The notes below the pieces were generated by a model. The model made no database searches. It was not told where the DNA came from and saw only the letters and a program-made list of their open reading frames with translations. A stretch of DNA of 64,000 bases from Paenibacillus spongiae (lineage in GTDB: Bacteria; Bacillota; Bacilli; Paenibacillales; Paenibacillaceae), in NCBI RefSeq assembly GCF_024734895.1, contig NZ_CP091430.1:7317501-7381500 (forward strand). Reading direction: 5' to 3'. Below are positions 1-7,637 of the stretch, one piece after another (the first letter of the stretch is position 1; the number at the start of each line of letters is the position of its first letter). Both the position numbers and the translations under genes were made by a program.

Positions 1-399
1 TTTACACTGGGAGCCGCAGTCGTCGCCGCGGTCGTCGTCGCCTTCCCGCTCGCTTACCGGACGATGAGGGCGGGCTTCGAAGGAGTGGACCGCGAGCTGG
101 AGGATTCGGCGCGGGCACTAGGCGCATCGGAATGGCAGGTATTCCGGTACATCACGGCCCCGTTGGCGGCCCGTACATTAACAGCCGGATATATCCTCGG
201 CTTCGCGCGCGGACTTGGAGAGTTCGGAGCAACTCTTATGATTGCCGGAAACATTCCGGGTCAAACCCAAACGATCGCAACCGCGATTTATGTAGCGGTC
301 GATAGCGGCAACATGCAGCTGGTTTGGGCATGGGCGGGGGCGATGATTCTTCTGTCCTTCATCATGCTCATGCTTGCGAACCGCTTCTCCAGGGAGTAA
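1..399 (+). CDS. modB: Molybdate ABC transporter permease ModB (5' end outside window)
   Basis: The frame is open from the first base, so the start lies left of the window; 132 C-terminal residues remain. ModB is the cytoplasmic-membrane channel subunit that works with a binding protein (ModA) and an ATPase (ModC) to import molybdate. Visible are the cytoplasmic EAA loop (ELEDSARALGASEWQVF), which docks on the ATPase, then the FARGLGEFGAT segment typical of ModB/CysT permeases, and a last membrane helix ending in a short charged tail. A hairpin terminator follows, so no modC lies directly downstream. A sulfate-type permease is the main alternative. Confidence 0.88.
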   Translation, partial: FTLGAAVVAAVVVAFPLAYRTMRAGFEGVDRELEDSARALGASEWQVFRYITAPLAARTLTAGYILGFARGLGEFGATLMIAGNIPGQTQTIATAIYVAVDSGNMQLVWAWAGAMILLSFIMLMLANRFSRE

Positions 400-410
400 T
401 GATAGGGATA

Positions 411-451
411 AAAAAAAGGCCTTCCTCGGCAAATTTTGAGGAAGGCCTTTT
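411..451 (+). terminator. Rho-independent terminator after modB
   Basis: Inverted arms AAGGCCTTCCTC and GAGGAAGGCCTT enclose a short AT-rich loop. The A-run before and T-run after mean it can work in both directions, but it sits directly behind modB. Confidence 0.85.
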
Positions 452-497
452 GCAATAGTATTACAGAACAATACTGGGTAACACCATTTTGACAGCA

Positions 498-563
498 AAA
501 AAGTAATGCAAGGTGTTTCCGGATAACACTTAGTATTACCGGATACCACTATGCATTACTTTT
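498..563. repeat. Repeat cluster and long hairpin downstream of the ParM/ParR-like operon
   Basis: Two adjacent 20-bp units at 511-530 and 531-550 share the core CCGGATA-CACT and are alike at about 14 of 20 positions. They lie between inverted copies of AAAGTAATGC at 500-509 and 553-562. Read leftwards, the outer arms plus a T-run (about 495-500) can also form the transcription terminator of the minus-strand operon. The unit structure resembles iterons bound by ParR-type proteins; binding is an inference. Confidence 0.6.
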
Positions 564-567
564 GTTT

Positions 568-918
568 TTATGTCCACGACTCAATATCTTCGTCATCGAT
601 ATCGTCTTCTACCGGCGGTTCGGATGCCTGCGTTTCGGGCTCTTCGATCCCCGCTGCAGCTTCCTGATAGAAGGCTGCAGCGGACTCGACCGGAACGCCA
701 GTATTCGACAGCGGTTGACTCGAAGCTCCAAAAGCGCGTTCGGCCGGAACGAAGGCCTGCAGATTGCGCACCCCGTTCTGACGGATTTCATTCTCGATCA
801 AATAGCGAATGGAATCCATCAGATTGGACTGCGCATTAAGCCATTGCATGATAGCAGGATCTTCGTTCTTCTTCGTCTTCAAACTAATATTGCCGCCGGG
901 TTCTTTCGTTTTCTTCAT
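568..918 (-). CDS. Small ParR-like protein encoded behind the ParM-like actin
   Basis: This 116-residue protein has a basic N-terminus, a middle segment (AIMQWLNAQSNLMDSIRYLI, then a short helix ending near NGVRNLQ) resembling the ribbon-helix-helix part of ParR-type centromere-binding proteins, and a low-complexity acidic C-terminal third ending EDIESWT. It lies 42 bp behind the ParM-like gene on the same strand, which is the usual parM-parR order. The start at 918 is chosen because ATG follows AAGGTG at good spacing; a GTG at 927 is possible. The family assignment rests on context and weak resemblance. If correct, it couples a DNA site to the actin filament. Confidence 0.55.
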   Translation of the reverse strand: MKKTKEPGGNISLKTKKNEDPAIMQWLNAQSNLMDSIRYLIENEIRQNGVRNLQAFVPAERAFGASSQPLSNTGVPVESAAAFYQEAAAGIEEPETQASEPPVEDDIDDEDIESWT

Positions 919-960
919 CCTTGTCACCTTCTGCCAATCCTTGAATTATCAACGTCTTCT

Positions 961-2166
961 CTACCCGGCGGTTACTGGCTGAGCGGCCTTGCTCTTCAGC
1001 GCCTCATATATCTTCCCGCGGACGAAGGAATCAAGCCCCATCGCATTCAATTGAACCGCGAATTCCGCAGGGATGTAGAGAAGCTTCATCTCCCGCTCGT
1101 CGCACAGCTCCTTCAGCAGAGGATACAGAATCGTATTCAACAGAATGCTGCCGCCTCCGTATACGCAGATCACGTCGATTTCATTGCGCGCCTTCGTAAG
1201 CTGTCTCTTCACGTTCTGAATGATCTGTCTGGCCTGGCTCTCGAGCGGACGCTTCAAGGTACGGATCGCGCGGGCATGATACTTATGCTTCCCGTTCTTG
1301 ATCACATCGCTGAAGAACTGCCGCGGGCTGTCAGGGAGATGAATCTGCTTATTGAAGTCATCGAGCGCATCTTCGATGGCATAGCCGATGCCGTGATGGC
1401 TGCCGTGGACGAACTGGCGGAGAAACTTATTGCCCTCCGTGATCGGATATTCCGTAGAGCCGTCGCCGATATCGACATGAAGAATGCGCTTGTCCTTGAA
1501 ATAGCTTCCGTTAAACTTCTTATCGATTTCGTACGTCTCCGTAAATTGCTTGAAGATTTCGCCCTCGCGCCAGCTGCCCTCCGCATCCTTCTGCAGCGTA
1601 AAGATGACCGGCGTCGCCTCCGGAACGACCTTCGTGAAGGAGAAGACGAGCTTCACTGCCACCCGGTGAATACCCAAATGAACCGTAACATGGTGCGTGC
1701 CCGACATGAAGCGCTTCTCGAACTTCGCCGCGTTCTCATCGGTGTGCTGCGTAACCGGCAGCGCAGTCGCCATATCAATCTCGACATCGATTTGATCCGG
1801 GATCTTCTTCTCCTCTTCATATGCCTTTTGGACCGCTACGGCTGCGATTTGGGCCAGCGTATTCACGACCGGAAGATCCATCTCGCTCTTCAGATCGATG
1901 CCGATCTGCAGGTTGTCCAGAATTTCGCCGCTTTCCAGCGCGAATTTACCGACATAGTACATGCCTGGACGCGTCGACGGTGAATCGATCGTAACGACCA
2001 ACTGCTCCTGGAGATTCTTGATGAAGCTCTCCGGGGATTGTTCCTCGCTCCACGGCAGCACGTCTACCGTACAATTGACATTGGGCTGTTGAATTAACCG
2101 GCCGTCGACAATCATGTCATGCTCGCTGTTGCCATTGTCGTTACCTACAAAAAAATGATAATTCAT
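961..2166 (-). CDS. ParM/StbA-family actin-like ATPase
   Basis: This 401-residue actin-fold ATPase belongs to the plasmid-segregation ParM/Alp group. Visible are phosphate-1 (VGNDNGN, residues 7-13), phosphate-2 (DIGDGST, near 235) and the adenosine motif (VYGGGS, near 340). ParM proteins polymerise with ATP and push apart DNA tethered through ParR. The start at 2166 is preceded by AAAGGAGG at 8 bases; an upstream in-frame TTG at 2199 lacks such a site. A small ParR-like gene and a repeat cluster follow. Surrounding genes are chromosomal, so this is either an integrated plasmid cassette or a chromosomal ParM of unknown role. Confidence 0.85.
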   Translation of the reverse strand: MNYHFFVGNDNGNSEHDMIVDGRLIQQPNVNCTVDVLPWSEEQSPESFIKNLQEQLVVTIDSPSTRPGMYYVGKFALESGEILDNLQIGIDLKSEMDLPVVNTLAQIAAVAVQKAYEEEKKIPDQIDVEIDMATALPVTQHTDENAAKFEKRFMSGTHHVTVHLGIHRVAVKLVFSFTKVVPEATPVIFTLQKDAEGSWREGEIFKQFTETYEIDKKFNGSYFKDKRILHVDIGDGSTEYPITEGNKFLRQFVHGSHHGIGYAIEDALDDFNKQIHLPDSPRQFFSDVIKNGKHKYHARAIRTLKRPLESQARQIIQNVKRQLTKARNEIDVICVYGGGSILLNTILYPLLKELCDEREMKLLYIPAEFAVQLNAMGLDSFVRGKIYEALKSKAAQPVTAG

Positions 2167-2547
2167 AATGATTTCCTCCTTTATACACGATATTATCAAG
2201 CATTACTTTACCACACTTCGTGTGCATAAACTCGTAACACGAGCTCTACTTCGTTTTATGTCACTTATAAATTCCATCTTCATGGGGCATTTTCCTGCTG
2301 CTTTATAAAAGGTTAATGCGTTCTAATGTTTCTAATGGAGAAAAATTATGGTACGTTTACATAGATCGGTTTACGATTCCTTGATGATAGGGAACAATAG
2401 ACAGACAATAATTAACATGTCGTAGTGCCCAGTAATATAACGCATTATGGCGCAGCATACGAAGTAACTTTCGTACCCCTTGCGAACAGGATGTTGGACT
2501 AGCGACGGATGGGGTTCATTCCGCACAGCAGGAAAGGAGTAGAAACC
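2167..2547. other. Intergenic region upstream of the ParM-like gene
   Basis: I see no credible gene in these 381 bases. The region holds the divergent leaders of the ParM-like gene and the 116-residue hypothetical gene. GCATTACTTT occurs at 2200-2209, the same decamer that forms the arms of the hairpin behind the operon. A short inverted repeat, ACGAAGTAACTTTCGT, lies near 2459-2474. Confidence 0.5.
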
Positions 2548-2898
2548 ATGTTTGAAGTCACGATCAATTTATATCAGGATTGGATCGATACGGTAAAGGA
2601 AGTGTTTCGCGGCTCCGGCCACCCGCTTCCCGACGATATGGACGAAGAGGACATCGCTGTAGCTTATTTCATGCAAACCATGGATGAAGATGCCGCAGTG
2701 AAACAAAGCGCAGCGAACAAACAACGCTTTGACGAGCTGGAGCAAACCATAAACCATAACCTCGAAACCTTGATTATACCCGATATCCGGACGCGGACGA
2801 ACTATCAGGACAACCAGTTCCGGTTCAAATGGGTTTATCAGCAGGGCGAGCATATCATCGAAGAGCTGTCCCAGTATCGGATTCCTCTTGGGGAGTAA
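2548..2898 (+). CDS. Conserved hypothetical protein, 116 aa
   Basis: I do not recognise a family. The protein starts MFEVTINLYQDW and is strongly acidic near residues 25-35 (PDDMDEEDIA). It appears helical throughout, with no signal peptide or membrane segment, so it is probably cytoplasmic. The start at 2548 follows AAAGGAG at 8 bases; an upstream in-frame ATG at 2509 has no ribosome site. It is a single gene between the ParM-like operon and a membrane protein. No function can be inferred from the neighbours. Confidence 0.7.
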   Translation: MFEVTINLYQDWIDTVKEVFRGSGHPLPDDMDEEDIAVAYFMQTMDEDAAVKQSAANKQRFDELEQTINHNLETLIIPDIRTRTNYQDNQFRFKWVYQQGEHIIEELSQYRIPLGE

Positions 2899-3014
2899 CC
2901 ATTCTACAAATAACTTCTCCAGATGGAGATCTTCTCCTCCTCGAGAATGAAGACAAACGTTTCATTGCAGTGCTATTCTAGAACCAATGAGACCATTTCG
3001 AGGAGGTTTACACA

Positions 3015-3521
3015 TTGAATACCCGGACAATCTTCGGTCCCTTGCTCATCCTGCTCGGCGCCTACTTGTTATTCAGCAACGGGCCTGAATCTTATGGACC
3101 AGGGACCATATTCGGCTATTTCTGGCCGACCTTGTTCGTTATACCGCTTGGCTTGTTCTTCCATTGGATGTACTTCTTTATGACCAATCGGAGAGGCGTG
3201 GGACTATTGGTTCCCGGGGGCGTTCTACTTACGGCAGGCTTGGTATGCCAGATTTCCATGCTGTTCGATTCGTGGGCGTACACTTGGCCGGGCTTTATTT
3301 TCGCCGCAGCAGTAGGTCTATTCGAATTATACTGGTTTGGCAGCCGCAATAAGTGGCTGTTAATCCCGATTAACATCTTGACGGTTTTGTCACTGCTCTT
3401 CTTCGCCGTCTTCTCGATCGGATCGTTCATGCATCATCTCACCTTGGGACGTCCGTTCTTGGCTGTCGCAGTCATTCTGATCGGCGCATTGATGATCGTT
3501 ATGCGGAAGAGAGAAGTATAG
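3015..3521 (+). CDS. Small integral membrane protein (LiaF/DUF5668-like topology)
   Basis: This 168-residue protein has about five to six hydrophobic helices. The N-terminal hairpin (LLILLGAYLLF, then a short loop and FWPTLFVIPLGLFF) resembles membrane domains found with cell-envelope stress proteins such as LiaF/DUF5668. There are no catalytic residues and no soluble domain, so it may be only a membrane module. The start is TTG at 3015, preceded by GAGGAGG at 8 bases; there is no better ATG. It is a single gene ending in a strong hairpin. Function is unknown. Confidence 0.7.
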   Translation: MNTRTIFGPLLILLGAYLLFSNGPESYGPGTIFGYFWPTLFVIPLGLFFHWMYFFMTNRRGVGLLVPGGVLLTAGLVCQISMLFDSWAYTWPGFIFAAAVGLFELYWFGSRNKWLLIPINILTVLSLLFFAVFSIGSFMHHLTLGRPFLAVAVILIGALMIVMRKREV

Positions 3522-3525
3522 CACG

Positions 3526-3567
3526 AAAGCCTCCCAGACGGAATACCGATACCGGGGAGGCTTTCCT
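3526..3567. terminator. Bidirectional hairpin terminator
   Basis: The arms AAAGCCTCCC and GGGGAGGCTTT sit between two convergent genes and serve both the membrane-protein gene and the ABC permease gene. Confidence 0.8.
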
Positions 3568-3571
3568 TCGT

Positions 3572-4258
3572 TTAAACGGTAGACCTCCGAAGCAGCGCAT
3601 AGGAGGCTATCGCATATAGCACAGTAATCGGAAACGACCATGAAGCCAACTCGGCCGCGGACAAGCCAATCAGCATTTCGAAGAGATCATCCCACCATCG
3701 GTAGTATGTGAGCAGGAATCCGGCAATGCTGGAAGCCAGGAAGACAGAAAGCGACAATACGAGCATGCCGAGCTTTCCATACCTGCGGTGTACGCTTGCT
3801 ATGCCAAATCCGAGGTGGAACAAATGAAGCATCAAAGCGAATGAGATCCACACCCGCAACAGGATCGGTCCATCGCTGAAATGAGGCAAGTAGAAAAAAT
3901 GCAAGCCGACACCCCATCCTTCGAGAAGCTCACCTTCGACGGCGGACAGCAGCATCAGCAAGAGCGACGTGACGCCGATCACGATACCGCTCACCGCGAC
4001 CGTTCCCCAATAGTAGTCCGTTCTTCGGACGCTTAGACCGATAGCAAAGGGGAAGGTTTGCTGCTGCAGAATCATTCCTATGATGAGCATAAAAATAAAG
4101 ATCGAGCTTATTCCGCCGGTATAGAGCTCCTCATCGAAGAAGTAGCCTAATATATAATTCATGATGAAGCTCCCCAGCACCACGCCCCAAGGAAGGAACA
4201 CCCAAAAGCCTCTGTACTTATAGTGGATTCTCATTACTCCGGACATGTTCGAATTCAT
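3572..4258 (-). CDS. ABC-2 type transporter permease of a YtrA-type operon
   Basis: This 228-residue membrane protein has six predicted helices, starting near residue 15 (GFWVFLPWGVVLGSFIMNYILG). Its layout is that of small ABC-2 permeases that pair with a separate ATPase to export lipids, peptides or antibiotics. The ATPase gene lies directly upstream and the two overlap by one base (TAATG), indicating translational coupling. The operon is headed by a GntR regulator, as in the Bacillus ytr cell-envelope-stress operons. The substrate cannot be read from the sequence. Confidence 0.78.
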   Translation of the reverse strand: MNSNMSGVMRIHYKYRGFWVFLPWGVVLGSFIMNYILGYFFDEELYTGGISSIFIFMLIIGMILQQQTFPFAIGLSVRRTDYYWGTVAVSGIVIGVTSLLLMLLSAVEGELLEGWGVGLHFFYLPHFSDGPILLRVWISFALMLHLFHLGFGIASVHRRYGKLGMLVLSLSVFLASSIAGFLLTYYRWWDDLFEMLIGLSAAELASWSFPITVLYAIASYALLRRSTV

Positions 4259-5151
4259 TATACGCTCACCGCTTTCCTCTCCGAATTGCCGCCCGTAAGA
4301 TGAACGATTAGCTGCTGGAGCGAGACGGCCGTCGTCTCGAGTCCGAGCGCCTTCGCCTGCCTGAGCACTGTCTCATTCAATCCGCCCATTACAGTGGCTT
4401 TAAGCAGCCCTCCGAAAGCTTCCCGTTCAATGATTTGCTTGCCTGCCGCGAACGTCTCGACTACTGACGCAGGACCTACGACCGTTAGTGCCCGGCCGCG
4501 AAGACTTTCGGCTTCTTCATTCAGCATAAGCTTCCCTTCGTTGATGACGATCACATGCTCCAGAAGCTGGCTCACTTCGTCGATCAAGTGAGTGGATAAG
4601 ACAATGGTCCGCGGATGCTCCGCATAGTCCTCAAGCAAGTGATTATAGAACATGCTTCTGGCCACCGCATCGAGTCCCAGATACGGCTCATCGAACAACG
4701 TCAACGGTGCGCGGCTCGCAAGCCCGATGATGATGCCAACGGAGGAGAGCATTCCCCGGGACAGCTTCTTCATCCTGCGTTTTGCTGGCAGCCGGAACTC
4801 CTTGATCAACGCATGCGCATATGCCTTATCCCAATTAGGAAAGCAAGCCTCCGCAACCTCCATCACGTCTGCGATCCGGAAAGTATCAGGGTATTTCTGG
4901 CTTTCCTTAATAAAACAGGCTTGACTGAGGACGCGAGTGTTCTCATAAGGCGCTTCCCCGAATACGCGAATCTCACCGGATGTAGGGAACAGCTGTGCCG
5001 TAATCATGTGCATAATGGTCGTCTTACCGGCGCCGTTCCTTCCCAGCAGCCCGTATATTTTGTTAGGCTCTAAGGTAAAGCTAACTTCGCTTACCGCCGA
5101 TTCCTTGCCATACATCTTCGTCAGGTTATGGACTTCAACCACGCTCTGCAT
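4258..5151 (-). CDS. ABC transporter ATP-binding protein (YtrB-like)
   Basis: This 297-residue ATPase energises the membrane protein encoded next. It has Walker A (GRNGAGKTT, near residues 35-43), a Q-loop region, a degenerate signature (LSRGMLSSVG in place of LSGGQ) and Walker B with the catalytic Glu (LTLFDEPYLGLD), then a switch His (LSTHL). The C-terminal 70 residues are a domain typical of ABC-2 exporter ATPases. The start at 5151 is preceded by GAGAGGGG at about 9 bases; an ATG at 5160 overlaps the regulator's stop and abuts the ribosome site. It is the second gene of the gntR-ATPase-permease operon. Confidence 0.88.
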   Translation of the reverse strand: MQSVVEVHNLTKMYGKESAVSEVSFTLEPNKIYGLLGRNGAGKTTIMHMITAQLFPTSGEIRVFGEAPYENTRVLSQACFIKESQKYPDTFRIADVMEVAEACFPNWDKAYAHALIKEFRLPAKRRMKKLSRGMLSSVGIIIGLASRAPLTLFDEPYLGLDAVARSMFYNHLLEDYAEHPRTIVLSTHLIDEVSQLLEHVIVINEGKLMLNEEAESLRGRALTVVGPASVVETFAAGKQIIEREAFGGLLKATVMGGLNETVLRQAKALGLETTAVSLQQLIVHLTGGNSERKAVSV

Positions 5152-5152
5152 G

Positions 5153-5518
5153 CTACACATCCCCTCTCCGAATCATATCCGCCAGCTGCTGCGACGTTAT
5201 GCCGAGCTTATTCGCTTCCTGGATCATCTTCACGACATACTGCTCATAGAACTGTTCTCTCCGCTTCTCCACCAGCTTCTCGCGCGCGCCTTCCGCAACA
5301 AACATGCCGATCCCCCGCTTCTTGTACAAAATCCCTTGATCAACGAGCAAATTAACGCCCTTCGCGGCTGTCGCCGGGTTAATCTGATAGAACGAAGCAA
5401 ACGCGTTGGTCGAAGGCACCTGTGTTTCTTCGAGCAGCGTTTCTGCAATGATGTCTTCTTCAATCCGTTCTGCGATCTGTACGAAGATCGGACGGCTGTC
5501 GTCCATGATCAATGTCAT
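5153..5518 (-). CDS. GntR-family regulator, YtrA subfamily
   Basis: This 121-residue protein has an N-terminal GntR winged helix (PIFVQIAERIEEDI ... STNAFASFYQINPATAAKGVNLL) and only a short helical tail, which is the size and layout of the YtrA subfamily. Such proteins repress their own operon for ABC transporters and are relieved by cell-wall antibiotics in Bacillus. It is the first gene of the operon, and a 24-bp palindrome overlaps the promoter just upstream, fitting autoregulation. The DNA-reading helix lies around residues 40-60. The start ATG at 5518 follows GGTG at 8 bases. Confidence 0.85.
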   Translation of the reverse strand: MTLIMDDSRPIFVQIAERIEEDIIAETLLEETQVPSTNAFASFYQINPATAAKGVNLLVDQGILYKKRGIGMFVAEGAREKLVEKRREQFYEQYVVKMIQEANKLGITSQQLADMIRRGDV

Positions 5519-5535
5519 TGTCTATTCACCACTTT

Positions 5536-5585
5536 GGTTAATTACTTATGTAACTAACCATATAAGTAAATCAGTCGGATGTCAA
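5536..5585 (-). promoter_or_regulatory. Promoter and palindromic operator of the gntR-ABC operon
   Basis: On the minus strand, -35 TTGACA (5580-5585) and -10 TATGGT (5557-5562) are 17 bases apart. A 24-bp palindrome at 5536-5559, with arms GGTTAGTTAC and GTAATTAACC, touches the -10 box. A repressor bound there would block initiation, so the encoded YtrA-like protein is the likely ligand. Confidence 0.75.
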
Positions 5586-5634
5586 CCGTTTCTCACCCGA
5601 ATTTATATCCGTGTCCCGGCCTAAAAACAATAAA

Positions 5635-5682
5635 GCCCCGTAAACAGGCACTTCTCATCGAAGAAGTGCCTGTTTACGGGGC
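5635..5682 (-). terminator. Perfect 21-bp stem terminator
   Basis: A 21-bp perfect stem (outer arm GCCCCGTAAAC) closes a six-base loop. Read leftwards it is followed by a T-rich stretch, so it terminates the YheC/D gene. Confidence 0.9.
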
Positions 5683-5701
5683 CCTCTCTTGCCATATATG
5701 C

Positions 5702-6484
5702 TTACTTGGCGTTATATCTACCATAGCTTCTGGCATATTCCATCATGCGATTATACGATTCGCGATCCAGCTTCTTGATGGGATGGAACTGCGGATGGTT
5801 GGAATTGACCTCCAGGATCCAGAGTGCATTGTCCCCATCATAGGCAAAGTCGATCCCCATCTCGCGCATGCCGGACCGTTTGCGGCTCAATACGTTGGCG
5901 ACGGTTATTCCTTTGCGGGTCAATGATTCGATCCGTGCAGCGGAACTCTCTTTGGAGAATCCCTTTTTCTTTAGCAATTTGTGAATGGTATAGATCTTGC
6001 CGCCTTGATAATAGTTGGTGACGATTTTATGGCGGGATCCTACTTTGACCATGAAGCCCGTGCATCTCCAGGCCCCTCCGGGCTTGCGCTGGATCATCAT
6101 CCGAATATCGTAGGGACGTCCTTCCACCCGGTCGAGCCGAATCGCTTTTTGAATAATCATGCGCTTATTTTTCTCCAGGGATTTCACATGATGAAACAGA
6201 CCCGACAGCGTCTTGAACGTCTTCGAGATTTGTTTCTTCCCCGATATCCGATGGAGCTGGAAGCCATTCGACGTTCGGTTCAATTTATATACTCCGATGC
6301 CAAGTGAACCGATATCCGGTTTCATGTAGAGCGTGCTGTATTTCTCGGTCATTCGTTTCAAGTTCGATTCCGTAAATTTGACCGTATAAGGAACCATGCC
6401 GCTCGTCGATTTATCGGCGGATAAGTACCGGCACACTCGGAGCTTCCCTCTGAGCGTATTGCTCTTATATCTTTTCGAGTACAA
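5702..6484 (-). CDS. YheC/YheD-family endospore coat-associated protein (ATP-grasp)
   Basis: This 260-residue protein matches the YheC/YheD group of spore-coat-associated proteins with an ATP-grasp fold. Seen in the sequence are the early 'lysine' strand (STLYMKPDIGSLGIGVYKL, near 50-68), a central basic region, the PYDIRMMIQR strand, and the C-terminal metal-binding end MGIDFAYDGDNALWILEVNSN, where the D and E-x-N residues would bind Mg2+. Its exact reaction is not known to me. The start is TTG at 6484 with GAGGTG at 8 bases. It is a single gene with its own terminator and implies a spore former. Confidence 0.8.
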   Translation of the reverse strand: MYSKRYKSNTLRGKLRVCRYLSADKSTSGMVPYTVKFTESNLKRMTEKYSTLYMKPDIGSLGIGVYKLNRTSNGFQLHRISGKKQISKTFKTLSGLFHHVKSLEKNKRMIIQKAIRLDRVEGRPYDIRMMIQRKPGGAWRCTGFMVKVGSRHKIVTNYYQGGKIYTIHKLLKKKGFSKESSAARIESLTRKGITVANVLSRKRSGMREMGIDFAYDGDNALWILEVNSNHPQFHPIKKLDRESYNRMMEYARSYGRYNAK

Positions 6485-6606
6485 CGCAGATCACCTCAGG
6501 ATACATTATGAATCTCGCACCTTGAGGAATTGTACGTTTGCTCAGTTTCAAAGATAAGGGCTAGTCCCTTAACGGCTTTCCAAGAAAATGACGTTCGAAC
6601 GCAAAA

Positions 6607-6634
6607 CAATCACTGACTTCATCGTCAGTGATTG
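6607..6634 (-). terminator. Terminator after the 68-aa membrane protein gene
   Basis: Perfect 11-bp arms CAATCACTGAC and GTCAGTGATTG enclose a six-base loop. Read leftwards, four T residues follow. Confidence 0.75.
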
Positions 6635-6658
6635 TCTAATATACGCAATGCATATGTT

Positions 6659-6865
6659 CTACCCGTTCATCAAAATCATAAAGAATATAGCCAAGCAAAC
6701 GATCGTGGCAATTACGTAGAAGCTCGACAAGCGGGCCCACTTGGCACCCGTTTTTTGCTCGTATGTGGGGCTGCCTTCTTTATTCTCTTTCGAGAAACCG
6801 ACGAGAAAGGTCGTGACCAAGGCTAGCACCATGAAAACAATCACTAGTACGATTAAAATATTCAT
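6659..6865 (-). CDS. Small two-helix membrane protein, 68 aa
   Basis: This 68-residue protein has a hydrophobic helix at residues 2-24 (ILIVLVIVFMVLALVTTFLV) and another near 47-66, joined by a short charged linker (SKENKEGSPTYEQKTGAKWARLS). I know no function for it. The ATG at 6865 follows GAGGGAGGG at suitable spacing and a clean terminator follows the stop, so it is likely a real gene despite its size. Confidence 0.65.
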   Translation of the reverse strand: MNILIVLVIVFMVLALVTTFLVGFSKENKEGSPTYEQKTGAKWARLSSFYVIATIVCLAIFFMILMNG

Positions 6866-7001
6866 GAAAATCCCTCCCTCTTTATACGGTATAATGGCCC
6901 CTGATGCAATCGATCATAATCCTATAATTTGAAAGCAAAAGTGCGTTACACTCTTGCATGAACTTCATAGCTACACAATACTTCAAACTGGCTACTTAAG
7001 A

Positions 7002-7057
7002 ACCATCCAATTTACTTCGGATTAGACCATCCAATTGGGCCGTCATACCATCCAATT
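7002..7057. repeat. Three direct copies of ACCATCCAATT
   Basis: The 11-mer occurs exactly at 7002-7012, 7026-7036 and 7047-7057, with start-to-start distances of 24 and 21 bases. That spacing, about two helical turns, would allow side-by-side protein binding. No gene lies close downstream. Confidence 0.7.
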
Positions 7058-7544
7058 TATAATCTTCCATGCATCAAACAAGCTTGGTATGTAACTTTGC
7101 TTTTGGACGGCTATCGTGCGGGCAGACGCGTTGTTCCTGTTCGATTGTCGTACGTATTGTAACATATGGAAATTTTATTTTCGATATAGATCCGGATGAA
7201 ATGCTTCATGCAAGCATGTTCCTTTACATTCTAGGATGTCCAGACGTTCACGGCTTCTATCCGCTGTCAATCCAATTAACGGACGCGGCCTAACCATTAG
7301 TTGTTATTATGAAAATCAAAGAAAAACTTTTGAATAAATACGGGTTTATTCAATATTTTAAATAGTTGTATATATGCAAAATTAACCTCCACGCAATTGA
7401 CACGTTATTGAGCGTTACAGCGTTGTAGCATGGATGGAGCAAGGTCAACCGCGCTGTAAGACCGTAAAACGAACTTACAGACGGCCGCGGGTCCACGGGC
7501 GGCGCTTGTAACGCCTTCCTGCTCAGCCCAAGCGAATGCAATAA

Positions 7545-7576
7545 AAAAGCAAGCCGGAACAATCCGGCTTGCTTTT
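7545..7576 (-). terminator. Terminator of the GPH symporter gene
   Basis: The arms AAAAGCAAGCCGGA and TCCGGCTTGCTTTT enclose a four-base loop, flanked by A and T runs. Confidence 0.85.
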
Positions 7577-7637
7577 CATTACGAAGGACTAGACTTTTTA
7601 CATAGGCGCTCCGTTCTCAATATGAAGTTCTCCGCCA

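Larger units (their letters stand above)
6866..7637. other. Long intergenic region with repeats
   Basis: These 772 bases hold no gene I can support. They contain three copies of ACCATCCAATT (7002-7057), inverted arms TTACAGCG and CGCTGTAA near 7414-7460, and the terminator of the downstream symporter gene. A 74-codon frame at 7069-7293 lacks a ribosome site and family features. Confidence 0.6.

Noticed and set aside
562-1983. Long plus-strand open frame of 473 codons
   Set aside because: It is the antisense shadow of the ParM-like and ParR-like genes, has no ribosome site, and its composition (Arg and Leu rich) is typical of a shadow frame.
7069-7293. Possible 74-residue plus-strand gene
   Set aside because: No ribosome site, mixed composition, no family resemblance, and it lies in a repeat-rich intergenic region.
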